The notes: a model not told the origin generated them from the sequence alone. Positions 1 through 7,987 are shown, numbered from the stretch's first letter. The stretch is DNA of 26,754 bases from an uncultured archaeon (GCA_902385025.1 CABMDX010000046.1:1-26754); one strand, 5' to 3'. Numbers and translations are program-made.

Positions 1-75
1 ATGATTTATTTTAATTTACCTGTACCGGATGGTGGGCTTCTTTATATACTCAAGAGCCTTGGAATGAAGGTATGA
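1..75 (+). CDS. Possible 3' end of a truncated CDS
   Basis: A frame is open from base 1 (it happens to begin with ATG) and ends at a TGA at 73-75, giving a 24-residue peptide ending in SLGMKV. It may be the tail of a gene that begins left of the window, or a chance short frame. I recognise no family, and no ribosome binding site can be judged because the window starts here. Confidence 0.2.
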   Translation: MIYFNLPVPDGGLLYILKSLGMKV

Positions 76-261
76 ATAATAAGATAGATTGAGAATTATA
101 TATCAAGGAGAAACTTGGATAGTACAGTAATAATTATTCCGCTCAAGGCTGGATTTGCGTGTGTTGGATTGGTTCCTTGCTTGAAGGAGTGGCTCTGTTG
201 TCTATGTGGCTGTGGTTTTTTGAAGATGATAGCGATAATTAGATCCGCGGTTACGGAACCT

Positions 262-290
262 AACCACAGAGACACAGAGGCACAGAGAGA
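262..290 (+). repeat. Left arm of inverted repeat flanking the GxxExxY gene
   Basis: This purine-rich repeat is built from CACAGAG units (it reads AACCACAGAGACACAGAGGC and continues CACAGAGA). Its reverse complement matches 751-778 at about 24 of 28 positions. The two arms lie in opposite orientation on either side of the GxxExxY gene. From memory, such CACAGAG-rich blocks are often seen next to this gene family; what they do is not established. Confidence 0.7.
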
Positions 291-306
291 TTTTATCTTA
301 AATCTG

Positions 307-720
307 CTAGGAATCATTGATAATTCGCTTAATACCGTTCTTTAGAACAGGTACATAGAAATTGATGATTAGTCCTAGGCGTTCATGTTTTAATCTCAAA
401 TATGTCAGGAGTTGTGCTTCGTGGATCGGATCGATTCTATTAACAGTCTTAAGTTCAACTATTATGTGGCTTTCAACCAGCAGATCCAGCCTATATCCGC
501 AATCCAGTCTTATCCCTTTATATTCCATGGGCAGAGGAACTTGCCTTTCAAAGGCAACTCCTCTTAGGCCGAGTTCATGACAGATGCACTCTTCGTAGGC
601 CGATTCCAATAATCCTGGACCTAGTACTCTATGAACCTCGATAGCAGCGCCGATTATCTTGCCGGTTATCCTATTTATTTTTTCGGCTTCTGATTTATTT
701 ATACTTTCTAGGATTATCAT
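307..720 (-). CDS. GxxExxY family protein
   Basis: This 137-residue protein belongs to the GxxExxY family (PF13366-type), whose biochemical role is not known. The segment [20 protein letters not shown] is the family signature, and the naming motif is read as GLLESAY. A later segment with [15 protein letters not shown] and [10 protein letters not shown] resembles the D..(ILV)E.K core of PD-(D/E)XK nucleases, a structural idea rather than a proven activity. The ATG at 720 was chosen; a TTG seven codons upstream (741) extends the frame but is a weaker start. No well-spaced Shine-Dalgarno is seen. The gene sits alone between two inverted CACAGAG-rich repeats, which suggests it came in as a small mobile or dispersed cassette. 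Confidence 0.85.
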   Translation of the reverse strand: MIILESINKSEAEKINRITGKIIGAAIEVHRVLGPGLLESAYEECICHELGLRGVAFERQVPLPMEYKGIRLDCGYRLDLLVESHIIVELKTVNRIDPIHEAQLLTYLRLKHERLGLIINFYVPVLKNGIKRIINDS

Positions 721-750
721 CCCTCTGTATATCCATTTCAAAATTTTTAG

Positions 751-778
751 TTCTCTGTGTCTCTGCGCCTCTGTGGTT
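751..778 (-). repeat. Right arm of inverted repeat flanking the GxxExxY gene
   Basis: This is the reverse-complement partner of 262-290, reading TTCTCTGTGTCTCTGCGCCT and continuing CTGTGGTT on the plus strand. About 24 of 28 bases pair with the left arm. It lies about 30 bases upstream of the chosen ATG, so it could overlap the gene's promoter or leader. Confidence 0.7.
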
Positions 779-828
779 CGTATTTGTAATCGGGAAAAGC
801 CGCTTCTTCTGTCGCGCCTAATATTGAC

Positions 829-861
829 ATCAACCGCTCAAGAAATATCTTGGCGGTTGAT
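829..861. other. Strong stem-loop between two minus-strand genes
   Basis: A perfect 9-bp outer stem (ATCAACCGC with GCGGTTGAT), one unpaired T, then a 4-bp inner stem (CAAG/CTTG) around the loop AAATAT. It lies about 35 bases downstream of the stop of the minus-strand epimerase. It could be a 3' hairpin of that mRNA. The T-rich side is on the plus strand, however, so it is not a clean terminator for the epimerase. Confidence 0.5.
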
Positions 862-895
862 TTCTGCTTTTTCAATTGACGCTGCTTTTCATTAA

Positions 896-1822
896 TTATT
901 CCAGTTCTCCCGAAAACCATTTTATGGTCCCTTCCAATCCCGAATCCAGATCAAAGCTCGGTTCGTACCCCAGCTCCCTTCTCGCATCAGAAATATCTGC
1001 CAGAGAGTCTCTGACATCCCCCTGCCTTGGCGCATCATAAATTGGATCAACCCGAATCCCTGTGATCTCCATTATCTTGCCCGCCAGCTCATTCAAGCTA
1101 ATCCGCTTCCCGCAAGCGATATTAAAGACTCCCTCCGCCTCGCTCTCCATAGCCAGGATATTTGCCTTCACCACATCTTTTACAAAGGTAAAGTCCCTGG
1201 TCTGCTTTCCGTCTCCGTAAATCACCGGCGGCTTATGTGCAAGAATCCTCGTTACAAATCTGGGTATCACAGCCGCATACTGCGACTCCGGGTTTTGCCG
1301 GGGTCCATAGACATTGAAATATCTCAGGCAGGCGGTCTTCAAGCCGTAAACATCCGAAAAGACCCTGCAGTAATATTCACCAGCTAGCTTGGAAACTGCA
1401 TAAGGGGATCTGGGATTGGGCTTCATATCTTCCCTTTTGGGCAAGGTCGGAGTATCTCCGTAGGCAGAGGAGGACGAGGCATAGACCACCTTTCGCACGT
1501 TGCACTCTTTGGCAGCTACCAATACATTAAGTGTGCCATCAATGTTCGCCTCATTTGAAGCAATGGGATTGTCGACAGATCGCTGCACCGAAGGTATGGC
1601 TGCCTGATGAAAGACTGTATCTGCATCTGCAAATGATTCTCTTAAGAGCTCCAGGTCTGTAATACTTCCTCGAATGAAGCTGATCTTGTCGTTTATCTGA
1701 TCGAGGTTCTCTATCCTTCCGGTAGATAGATTGTCAATTACCGTAACTTCGTACTTCTTCGAGAGCTCTTCGGCCAGATTTGAGCCGATGAAACCAGCAC
1801 CGCCAGTTATTACGAGTCGCAT
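896..1822 (-). CDS. NAD-dependent sugar-nucleotide epimerase (UDP-glucose/UDP-GlcNAc 4-epimerase-like)
   Basis: This 308-residue extended short-chain dehydrogenase probably inverts C4 of a UDP-hexose in nucleotide-sugar supply for surface glycans. The Rossmann motif GGAGFIG is at residues 7-13, the aspartate D30 of VTVIDNLS fits NAD binding, serines at 116-119 and the YAVSK motif (Y141, K145) form the catalytic set. RYFNVYGPRQ and a C-terminal DSLADISDARRELGYEP segment resemble the WbpP/GalE group. Length is typical for the family. The exact substrate cannot be read from sequence. The ATG at 1822 has no clear Shine-Dalgarno, and a TATA-like box about 25 bases upstream suggests a leaderless transcript. 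It is downstream of the TPR cluster but separated by about 220 bases, so it is probably its own unit. Confidence 0.9.
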   Translation of the reverse strand: MRLVITGGAGFIGSNLAEELSKKYEVTVIDNLSTGRIENLDQINDKISFIRGSITDLELLRESFADADTVFHQAAIPSVQRSVDNPIASNEANIDGTLNVLVAAKECNVRKVVYASSSSAYGDTPTLPKREDMKPNPRSPYAVSKLAGEYYCRVFSDVYGLKTACLRYFNVYGPRQNPESQYAAVIPRFVTRILAHKPPVIYGDGKQTRDFTFVKDVVKANILAMESEAEGVFNIACGKRISLNELAGKIMEITGIRVDPIYDAPRQGDVRDSLADISDARRELGYEPSFDLDSGLEGTIKWFSGELE

Positions 1823-1839
1823 TAGTTAGTCCAACTCCA

Positions 1840-1852
1840 TATTTATTAAATT
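1840..1852 (-). promoter_or_regulatory. TATA-like box for the epimerase
   Basis: On the minus strand an AT-rich element reads TTTAATAAATATGG. Its centre is about 24-26 bases from the ATG at 1822, the usual archaeal TATA-to-start distance. This points to a leaderless mRNA. It is a by-eye call. Confidence 0.4.
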
Positions 1853-2041
1853 ATTTATTGATTACGGAGATCGCGGTGCAAATCCTGCACTAGTGGCAAA
1901 ATCCATGAATATAATTAGGTCTTCTTAAGATTCAGGCATCAATCAATCTCTTCATCCTTCAAAAAAAGGGGGCCATATTTGGTGGACATGCTTCCTGCAA
2001 AGCATAGCACGCAAACTAATGGCCAAAGCTGCATTAGCAGC

Positions 2042-2809
2042 TCAGATCTTAACATATATCTTGATCGCTTCATCCTGCTTCTTTAAAGCCAGCAACACGT
2101 GCATCTTGTTATTCAATGCCTGGCTATAAGCTTGGTCAATCTTCAAGGCGTTTTCATATTCCTGCAAAGCTTCTGGGTACATCCCTTCTGCCTCCAGAGC
2201 AAGTCCCTTTGCATTGTAGGCCTGCTTATACTTGGGGTCCACAGCTAGTGTCTGGTCAAAAAGATTCACTGCTTCCGAATTATTCCCCGATGCCATTAGA
2301 GACAATCCTTTTCTGTAAAGGGCATCTCTGTACTTCGGGTCCAAAGTTAATGCTTTGTCGAACTCAGTGACTGCTTCTCTAAGCTCTCCCTGAAGCTGAA
2401 GTAACTGACCCTCTCTAACCCAATTTCCTTTATTCTTGGGATCAAGTTCATTGGCTTTTTTCACGGCGGCAAGCGCGTTGGCATAATCCTTGCGAATCAT
2501 GTAGACATCTGTGAGCCCGGTGAAGGCTGCAGCCTTGCTGCTGTTGAGCTTGATGGCTTTATTGTATGATTCAATTGACGTATTATAGTTCTTTAGGGCC
2601 TTTTCCGCATTTCCTTTATGGATCCAGGTATCTGTATTATTCGAGTCGAGATTTATTGACTTATTGAAGTATTCTAGGGCCTCGCTATAGTTCTTTGAAG
2701 AATAGAGCTTGCTGCCCATCTTATCAAGACTTGTCGCATTTTCTTGCGCTGCGCAGACGACACTCAATAGGAAAATACAGACCGCAATATTAAGTATCTT
2801 CAGTATCAT
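2042..2809 (-). CDS. Secreted TPR repeat protein (paralogue 1)
   Basis: The protein has 255 residues. An N-terminal Sec signal peptide (hydrophobic MILKILNIAVCIFLLSVV, cleavage probably after the CAA near residue 21) is followed by about six tetratricopeptide repeats of 34 residues filling the rest. These repeats stack into a superhelix that binds other proteins, so a scaffold role outside the membrane is likely; partners are unknown. Conserved phrases shared with the three other copies here include TWIHKGNAEKALKNYN, DPKYKQAYNAKGLALEA and a C-terminal LLALKKQDEAIKIY. A GGAGG sits almost directly against the ATG, an unusually short spacing. The gene has about 220 bases free on both sides, so it is probably transcribed separately. 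Confidence 0.85.
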   Translation of the reverse strand: MILKILNIAVCIFLLSVVCAAQENATSLDKMGSKLYSSKNYSEALEYFNKSINLDSNNTDTWIHKGNAEKALKNYNTSIESYNKAIKLNSSKAAAFTGLTDVYMIRKDYANALAAVKKANELDPKNKGNWVREGQLLQLQGELREAVTEFDKALTLDPKYRDALYRKGLSLMASGNNSEAVNLFDQTLAVDPKYKQAYNAKGLALEAEGMYPEALQEYENALKIDQAYSQALNNKMHVLLALKKQDEAIKIYVKI

Positions 2810-3032
2810 TCCTCCATATATCTTTATTTTTTAGCTATTACTTTGTGAATATATATGAATCCTGTGGTCAAGAATAACCTTGATCGTCAAGCAGCACATC
2901 CCGCAACAAGCTGCGGGGATATACGCATAAAACTCCAACGATTAGTTTTGCTCTGAAATATATATTGAAGATGATGCCTGATGAGAAATTTTCTTGGTAA
3001 CTTAGAAAGTTCTGAGCAGCTTCGAGGGCTGC

Positions 3033-3791
3033 TCAGAATACATTCGGGAATATCTTCATAGCTTCATTCTGCTTCTTCATGAAAAGCAGGAGCTGCATCT
3101 TATTGACCAGCGCCAGGCTGTAGCTGGGATCAATCTCCAGTGCCTTCTCAAAGGCCTGCTGCGCCTCCACATACCTCCCGGAGGCTTCCAGTGCGACTCC
3201 CTTCGCCACATAGGCCTGCTTCATTTTTGGATCGCTCTCAGCTGCTTGATTAAATTGATTCTGGGCCTCTGCAAAATTGCTCATGACCATCAGCGAGACT
3301 CCCTTCTTGTACAGAGCTTCTCTATACTTCGGGTCCAACGCAATGGCAGCATCGTACTTGGTCGTAGCATCCTGATATTTCTCCTGTTCCTGAAGCAAAT
3401 TTCCTTCCCGCAGCCAGTTGCCCTTGGAGTTATCGATCTCGGTAGCCTTTGCCGCAGCCGCTGAGGCATTGGCGTAATCCTTCATTGCGGTATAAGCGTC
3501 AGCTATCCCGGACCAAGCTGCTGCATTCTTGCTATCAATTTGTAGTACTGCGTTGTAGGACGCAATGGACTCATTGTAATCCTTGAGAGCTCGCTGAGCA
3601 TTGCCCTTATGAATCCAAGAATCAATGTAATTTTGGTCCTGGCTGATCGCCTTATTAAAGTAAGCCATGGCACCTGTATAATTCCCAGAAGAATAAAGCT
3701 TGCTTCCTTTCCAGTCGAAGTACTCAGTCTCTTCTGCCATGCAAATGGCGCTTAATAAAAAAACGCATACTATTATGCTGAATATTCTCAA
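3033..3791 (-). CDS. Secreted TPR repeat protein (paralogue 2), TTG start
   Basis: The protein has 252 residues, with a Sec signal peptide (MRIFSIIVCVFLLSAICMA, then EETEYFDWKG) and about six TPR units to the C-terminus. It is closely related to the copies at 6861-7619 (both have EET-YFDWKG after the signal) and 2042-2809. The start must be TTG: no ATG occurs before the signal peptide ends, and a GGGGG stretch lies about seven bases upstream as ribosome binding site. It lies 86 bases after the acylphosphatase/heptad gene and may be cotranscribed with it. The role is probably protein-protein scaffolding outside the cell membrane, but this is inference from the fold. Confidence 0.85.
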   Translation of the reverse strand: MRIFSIIVCVFLLSAICMAEETEYFDWKGSKLYSSGNYTGAMAYFNKAISQDQNYIDSWIHKGNAQRALKDYNESIASYNAVLQIDSKNAAAWSGIADAYTAMKDYANASAAAAKATEIDNSKGNWLREGNLLQEQEKYQDATTKYDAAIALDPKYREALYKKGVSLMVMSNFAEAQNQFNQAAESDPKMKQAYVAKGVALEASGRYVEAQQAFEKALEIDPSYSLALVNKMQLLLFMKKQNEAMKIFPNVF

Positions 3792-3877
3792 TACTATTCC
3801 CCCAAATCTGTTTAACGATAATGCATTCAGGCAGGCGCTTCCTGCCCAAAAAATAGAAATAAATTGGTGAGCCTATG

Positions 3878-4690
3878 TTATGAAGAATTTAGTTTAATTC
3901 CTATCTTATTCTTAATAATCCGAATATCTTTTTCGATTCTCGCCAGCCGCCCATCGCTATGCATTGTCAAATCCTCACGAAGGCCTCGCATCTCGTCTAT
4001 CATTTCGCTTTGTCCATCTACTAGGGCCTTCTGGCCTTCAATGAGCGACTTCTGTCCATCAGCCATAGCCTTCTGGCTTTCAGCGAGGGATTTCTGCTCC
4101 TTGGCCATCTCTTTCTGTCTCTCGATGAGCAACTTCTGTCCCTCACGCATCTCCTTCTGGCTTTCAGCGATTGATTTCTGCTCCTTGTCCATCTCTTTCT
4201 GGCTCTCTATGAGCAACTTCTGCCCCTCAACCATCTCCTTCTGGCTTTCAGCGAGGGATTTCTGCTCCTTGGCCATCTCTTTCTGGCTCTCAATGAGCAA
4301 CTTCTGTCCCTCCATCAAAGTTTTCTGGCCTTCTGGTAGTGGATTAGTATTAGCTTCTATCTTCAAGAGAAGTGGAATTGCCTTATTCATCTGCACGAAT
4401 GTGCAAATCATTGCATATTCGCTCAGGCGCATAATATCGCCTTTATAATCAGAAGAAGTCACGCTTGATATGGCTGATAGCTCGGGTTTATTATTTCTCA
4501 CGAATTCTTCATAGGCTGCAATAAGGTCTGCATCGCCTTCAACCATGGCTATTACTAGCTGGCCATCTCCTTCTGTAGAATTGTAGGCATTGAATTTGGT
4601 AATTCCAAAATTCATAGCGTGAATCATGAGGAAGTACCTGTATCCAACGTCGTGAACCTTTGGGCCGGTTATCTTGATTTGTTCTTTCAT
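3878..4690 (-). CDS. Acylphosphatase-like domain fused to a 16-heptad coiled coil
   Basis: Residues 1-65 resemble acylphosphatase: ITGPKVHDVGYRYF matches the family's V.G.VQGVGFR loop with the phosphate-binding arginine at R18. An asparagine (N34 or N37) sits near the catalytic Asn position, followed by VIAMVEGDADLIAAYEEFV. Residues 120-231 are 16 uninterrupted heptads of the form (E/K)(G/S/E)QK-x-(L/M)-x, with a 28-residue super-repeat. A short charged tail, also likely coiled, ends the 270-residue protein. No signal peptide or membrane segment is seen, so it is probably cytoplasmic and oligomeric. Whether the domain still hydrolyses acyl phosphates is unclear because the VQGVG loop is altered. 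It lies between the HEAT protein gene and a TPR gene on the same strand. The ATG is used; the Shine-Dalgarno is weak. Confidence 0.75.
   Translation of the reverse strand: MKEQIKITGPKVHDVGYRYFLMIHAMNFGITKFNAYNSTEGDGQLVIAMVEGDADLIAAYEEFVRNNKPELSAISSVTSSDYKGDIMRLSEYAMICTFVQMNKAIPLLLKIEANTNPLPEGQKTLMEGQKLLIESQKEMAKEQKSLAESQKEMVEGQKLLIESQKEMDKEQKSIAESQKEMREGQKLLIERQKEMAKEQKSLAESQKAMADGQKSLIEGQKALVDGQSEMIDEMRGLREDLTMHSDGRLARIEKDIRIIKNKIGIKLNSS
4075..4326 (-). repeat. Three tandem 84-bp repeats inside the heptad gene
   Basis: Near-identical 84-base units begin at 4075, 4159 and 4243 and each encodes four heptads. Partial, more diverged heptads extend on both sides. The DNA-level identity suggests recent expansion by slippage or unequal recombination, so copy number may vary between strains. 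Confidence 0.85.
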
Positions 4691-4824
4691 AATGTCACGT
4701 GGCTTTATATCTCTCGCAGGCCATCTACTTTTCGCTAGGAGGATTGGCTTTTATCTGGCTTGACTCCGTGGCAATCTCTATTCCTTTCATTTCACCTTGC
4801 TCTTCGTAATCGATCTCAGAGGTA

Positions 4825-6066
4825 TCATATCTTATACTCCGGAACCGTTCTGCCGTCTATCATCTTCAGCGCCCTTGCAGCATTCAGTCGCACGTCGCTC
4901 TCTCTGTCGCCATTCATCGCCTGCAGCAATGGAACACTGGCCTTTTTATCGCTCATCAATCCCAGCCCCCATGCCGCATCCGCTCGCATTTGGCCGCTCT
5001 TATTTTGATCCTGAAGCATCTCAATTAGCGGCTCAACAGCGCTGCTTTTATCGATCTTCGCAAGCGCAATCATCGCAGAACGTCTTGCGCTGCTATCACC
5101 AATATTCAAGGCTCCGATCAGCGGATCAATCGCTCTTGAATCTCCGATCATTCCCAAAGCTTTGGCACCTTCTCTTTGGGTAGCGTTATTTCCGTTTTCC
5201 AGCGCGGTTATCAATGGCTCCACAGCAGTCTTTCCGATCTTCACAAGAGATGCTACCCCCTCGCTAGAAACTCCTTCCTCTGGATCATCGAGAATATTCA
5301 CCAGGGGGTCAATCGCCCTGATGTCGTTGAGCCTGCCAAGGCTCCTTGCCGCCTCAATCTTCACTCCTTTTGCGGCATCTCCCAGCGCCTGGATCAGAGG
5401 CAGCACTGCTCCCTCTTCACCCGTGTCTCCCAGCGCCTCAGCCGCCCCCATGCGCCGGCTGGAATTGCTATCTGCCAGTGCCGTGATCAGCAGGCCCAGA
5501 GCATCAGGGCCTTCGATCGAGCGAAGAGCCCATCCTGCTTCTTCCCTCACGCTTTTATTGCCATCCCCCAAGGCCCGTATCAACGGCTTCCTGGAGCTGC
5601 TGTCGTTCACAAGGCCGAGTGCCACCGCAGACCAGTAGCGAGTATTGCTATTATTGCTATCAAGCGTCCCTGCCAGCGGCTCCGCAGCCCTGCTGTCATT
5701 GATTAATCCCAGGGCAGCAGCGGCTTCCCAGCGAACCAGATCATCCCTGCTCTTCAGGGCTGCAATCAGGGAGTCAATTGATGCATTTCCGATCTTCACG
5801 AGCGCCAGCACCGCCCATTCCCGCACATTGCTGTCATTATCCTTCATGGATAGGATAAGTGGATTCACAGCAATAGGATCTCCGCTCTTTCCCAGAGCCC
5901 AGGCGGCCTCTCCCCTGACCTTGGCATCCTTATTAGAAAGATTCAAAATGAGATCCTGAGTGGTTTTGCCTTCCAGCTTCTGCCCTTCTGCATATCCTGC
6001 GATGGCCAGGATTAGCAAAATGATCAACACAAAACCTAGAAGGATATTGGCTTTCAGATCAACCAT
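4825..6066 (-). CDS. Membrane-anchored HEAT-repeat protein (PBS-lyase type)
   Basis: The protein has 413 residues. A single N-terminal hydrophobic segment (about residues 7-24, LLGFVLIILLILAIAG) acts as signal anchor or signal peptide. It is followed by twelve HEAT-like repeats of about 31 residues, such as VREWAVLALVKIG and ARRSAMIALAKI, covering residues 38-408. Such repeats form a curved scaffold for protein binding; no lyase activity is implied. The frame stays open to 6162, but that extension would overlap the end of the upstream TPR gene. The ATG at 6066 leaves 8 bases after that gene's stop and places the hydrophobic segment at the N-terminus, so it was chosen. It is likely cotranscribed with the two TPR genes upstream. 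Confidence 0.85.
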   Translation of the reverse strand: MVDLKANILLGFVLIILLILAIAGYAEGQKLEGKTTQDLILNLSNKDAKVRGEAAWALGKSGDPIAVNPLILSMKDNDSNVREWAVLALVKIGNASIDSLIAALKSRDDLVRWEAAAALGLINDSRAAEPLAGTLDSNNSNTRYWSAVALGLVNDSSSRKPLIRALGDGNKSVREEAGWALRSIEGPDALGLLITALADSNSSRRMGAAEALGDTGEEGAVLPLIQALGDAAKGVKIEAARSLGRLNDIRAIDPLVNILDDPEEGVSSEGVASLVKIGKTAVEPLITALENGNNATQREGAKALGMIGDSRAIDPLIGALNIGDSSARRSAMIALAKIDKSSAVEPLIEMLQDQNKSGQMRADAAWGLGLMSDKKASVPLLQAMNGDRESDVRLNAARALKMIDGRTVPEYKI

Positions 6067-6074
6067 CTCTTTTT

Positions 6075-6836
6075 TCAGGTCCTGATAAGGATATCTGCAG
6101 CCTCTTTTCCCTTGCCCAAAGCAAGCAATACATAAGCCCTGTTTACCTGAGCCTGCGTCCATTTTGAATCTTTCTTCAGAGCCCTGTCGTAAGCTGCCAG
6201 TGCTTTTTCATATTTGCCCTGTGCCTCCAGCGCCAGACCTCTGGCATTGTAGGCCTGCTTATACTTGGGGTCCAGGTCTATTACCTGATCGAGCAGCACT
6301 ATGGCCTGAGAGCTGTTATCGTCTGCAAGTTGTGATAGCGCTTTTCTATATAGTGCGTCCTTATAATTTGCGTCTATCTTCAGAGCCCTGTCAAAGTCCG
6401 CTTCTGCCGATTCAAATCCGCCCTGCAATTGAAGATATGTTCCATTTTTGAGCCAGTAGCCCTTGTTCTTCGGATCAATCCTCGTCAGCTCTGCCGAGGC
6501 CACGGAAGCGTTGACGTAATCTTTCTTGGCGGAATATGCGTCGGACAGTCCCGTCCACGCACCTGCTTTTTTGCCGTCATTTGCAATGGCCCGATTATAA
6601 GACCCGATGGAGCCGTTATAATCCCGAAGCACCTTTTGGGCATCTCCTTTGTGAATCCAGGCATCCACATTGCTGATATTTTGATCCAGAGAAATATTGA
6701 AGAGCTCCATTGACTCGCTGTAATTTCGGGCCGAATAGAGTTTGCCTCCCAGCTTATCAAAATATGTGGTGGCATCTTCTCCTGAACATGTACCGCCTAA
6801 AACAATGATGCATAGCAGCAGGTGGAAAAGCTTCAA
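6075..6836 (-). CDS. Secreted TPR repeat protein (paralogue 3), TTG start
   Basis: The protein has 253 residues, with a signal peptide (MKLFHLLLCIIVLGGTCSG) and about six TPR units. Shared phrases include AWIHKGDAQKVLRDYNGSI, LDPKYKQAYNARGLALEAQG and a final LLALGKGKEAADI. The start is TTG, since no ATG precedes the end of the signal peptide; an AAGGGA stretch upstream can serve as binding site. It follows the next paralogue by 24 bases and precedes the HEAT gene by 8, so TPR-TPR-HEAT forms a probable operon. A scaffold role outside the membrane is inferred from the repeats only. Confidence 0.85.
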   Translation of the reverse strand: MKLFHLLLCIIVLGGTCSGEDATTYFDKLGGKLYSARNYSESMELFNISLDQNISNVDAWIHKGDAQKVLRDYNGSIGSYNRAIANDGKKAGAWTGLSDAYSAKKDYVNASVASAELTRIDPKNKGYWLKNGTYLQLQGGFESAEADFDRALKIDANYKDALYRKALSQLADDNSSQAIVLLDQVIDLDPKYKQAYNARGLALEAQGKYEKALAAYDRALKKDSKWTQAQVNRAYVLLALGKGKEAADILIRT

Positions 6837-6860
6837 ATCAGTCCCTTCATTTATGATTTC

Positions 6861-7619
6861 CTAAAATGTTACAAATATCTTCATAGCCTCGCTGATTCTT
6901 CCCTGCGCCAGCAGACTATGCTCCTTATTGATCAGAGGCGGGGCCCATTTGGGGTCTATCTCGCTTGCCTTTTCATAAGAAGCCATTGCATCTTCATTCT
7001 TGCCCTGCTTCTCTAGGATCAGGCCGCGGACATTATAGGCCTGCTTATACTTGGGATCAATGTAAATGGCACGATCGAGCAGCTCAAGTGCCTCGGAATC
7101 CTTTCCCAAAGCGACCTCGGAGATAGCTTTCTGGTAGCATGCCTCTTTATATCTTGCATCCAGGCGCAAAGCCGCATCGTACCTGCCAATTGCCTCCTCA
7201 TATCTTCCCAGCATCTGCAGAAGGTTCCCAGCTTTTAGCCAGTTATCTTTTTTGCCCGGCTCTATATCGGTGACTTTGGCCGCGATTTCCGAGGCCTTTT
7301 GATAATTATTGATGGCGATATAAGATTCCATCATCTTAATCCAAAGAGTTGCCTGATCGCCCTTGATCTTCAGGGCATCCTGATAGGTCTGAATGGAGGC
7401 ATTGTAGTCTTTGAGTGCCTTTTGGGCATCTCCTTTGTGAATCCAGGCATCCATGTATGCAGGATCCTGCTTTATGGCCATATCAAAATAAATAATGGAT
7501 TCAGTATAGTTTTTGGCGGCATACGACTTGAGGCCCTTCCAATCAAAATAATCCGTCTCCTCTGCAAAGCAGACGCAGCAGAATAAAAAGAGACACAATA
7601 ATACTGCGATTATTTTCAT
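6861..7619 (-). CDS. Secreted TPR repeat protein (paralogue 4)
   Basis: The protein has 252 residues from the chosen start. The signal peptide MKIIAVLLCLFLFCCVCFA is followed by EETDYFDWKG and about six TPR units. It is closest in its N-terminal part to the copy at 3033-3791. A second ATG three codons upstream (7628) is possible. The inner one was preferred because an AAAGGATGA stretch sits at suitable distance before it and the signal peptide then begins with the basic MK. It is the first gene of the TPR-TPR-HEAT operon, with about 360 non-coding bases upstream that contain AT-rich promoter-like stretches. Confidence 0.85.
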   Translation of the reverse strand: MKIIAVLLCLFLFCCVCFAEETDYFDWKGLKSYAAKNYTESIIYFDMAIKQDPAYMDAWIHKGDAQKALKDYNASIQTYQDALKIKGDQATLWIKMMESYIAINNYQKASEIAAKVTDIEPGKKDNWLKAGNLLQMLGRYEEAIGRYDAALRLDARYKEACYQKAISEVALGKDSEALELLDRAIYIDPKYKQAYNVRGLILEKQGKNEDAMASYEKASEIDPKWAPPLINKEHSLLAQGRISEAMKIFVTF

Positions 7620-7628
7620 TCCAGTCAT

Positions 7629-7987
7629 CCTTTGATATATTATAGGCGTCAGCGAGATTTCGCCGCGAAAAATGGTCGCTCGCTTTATCCCGTGGCAAAT
7701 GAAATGCTCAGGGCCTAAATACGTTAATTATTATTTTAAATTTATATGAAACAGTATCCAATACGGCTCACGCTATTTAGCCATCCCCTCTTATCATCCA
7801 GCTCAATTCAGATGATGGCCGGCCCAACCTTGCGAGCATTTTCCGCTTTCGTATCTTAGGTTCTAAAGTCTTTTTCTTAAGTCAAGCCTTCTATGGAATT
7901 TAAAGGTTTTTGTTCATCGAGCCAGATGTATTTTATATTTTGTTATACATGAATTCTTTCCTATGCGGATTTATATACTCTTTTGTC
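7629..7987. other. Non-coding region with promoter-like boxes
   Basis: This gap of about 360 bases separates the glmS stop from the TPR operon, both on the minus strand. No convincing gene was found. AT-rich elements lie at 7720-7748 (minus-strand CATATAAATTT), suitable as the TPR operon promoter. An exact TTTATATA box lies at 7970-7977, just past the glmS stop. The second has no gene at a normal distance on either strand and could drive a long leader or a small RNA. Confidence 0.4.

Noticed and set aside
4075..4326. CRISPR-like or minisatellite array
   Set aside because: The units are direct tandem 84-bp coding repeats in frame with no unique spacers, so it is a protein repeat region.
3864..4448. 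194-codon plus-strand frame rich in Ser, Phe, Cys and Trp
   Set aside because: It is the antisense shadow of the 84-bp heptad repeats; the repeats keep stops out of the opposite frame.
4797..5959. Several plus-strand frames antisense to the HEAT gene
   Set aside because: They are low-complexity shadows of the HEAT repeats without start signals or recognisable domains.
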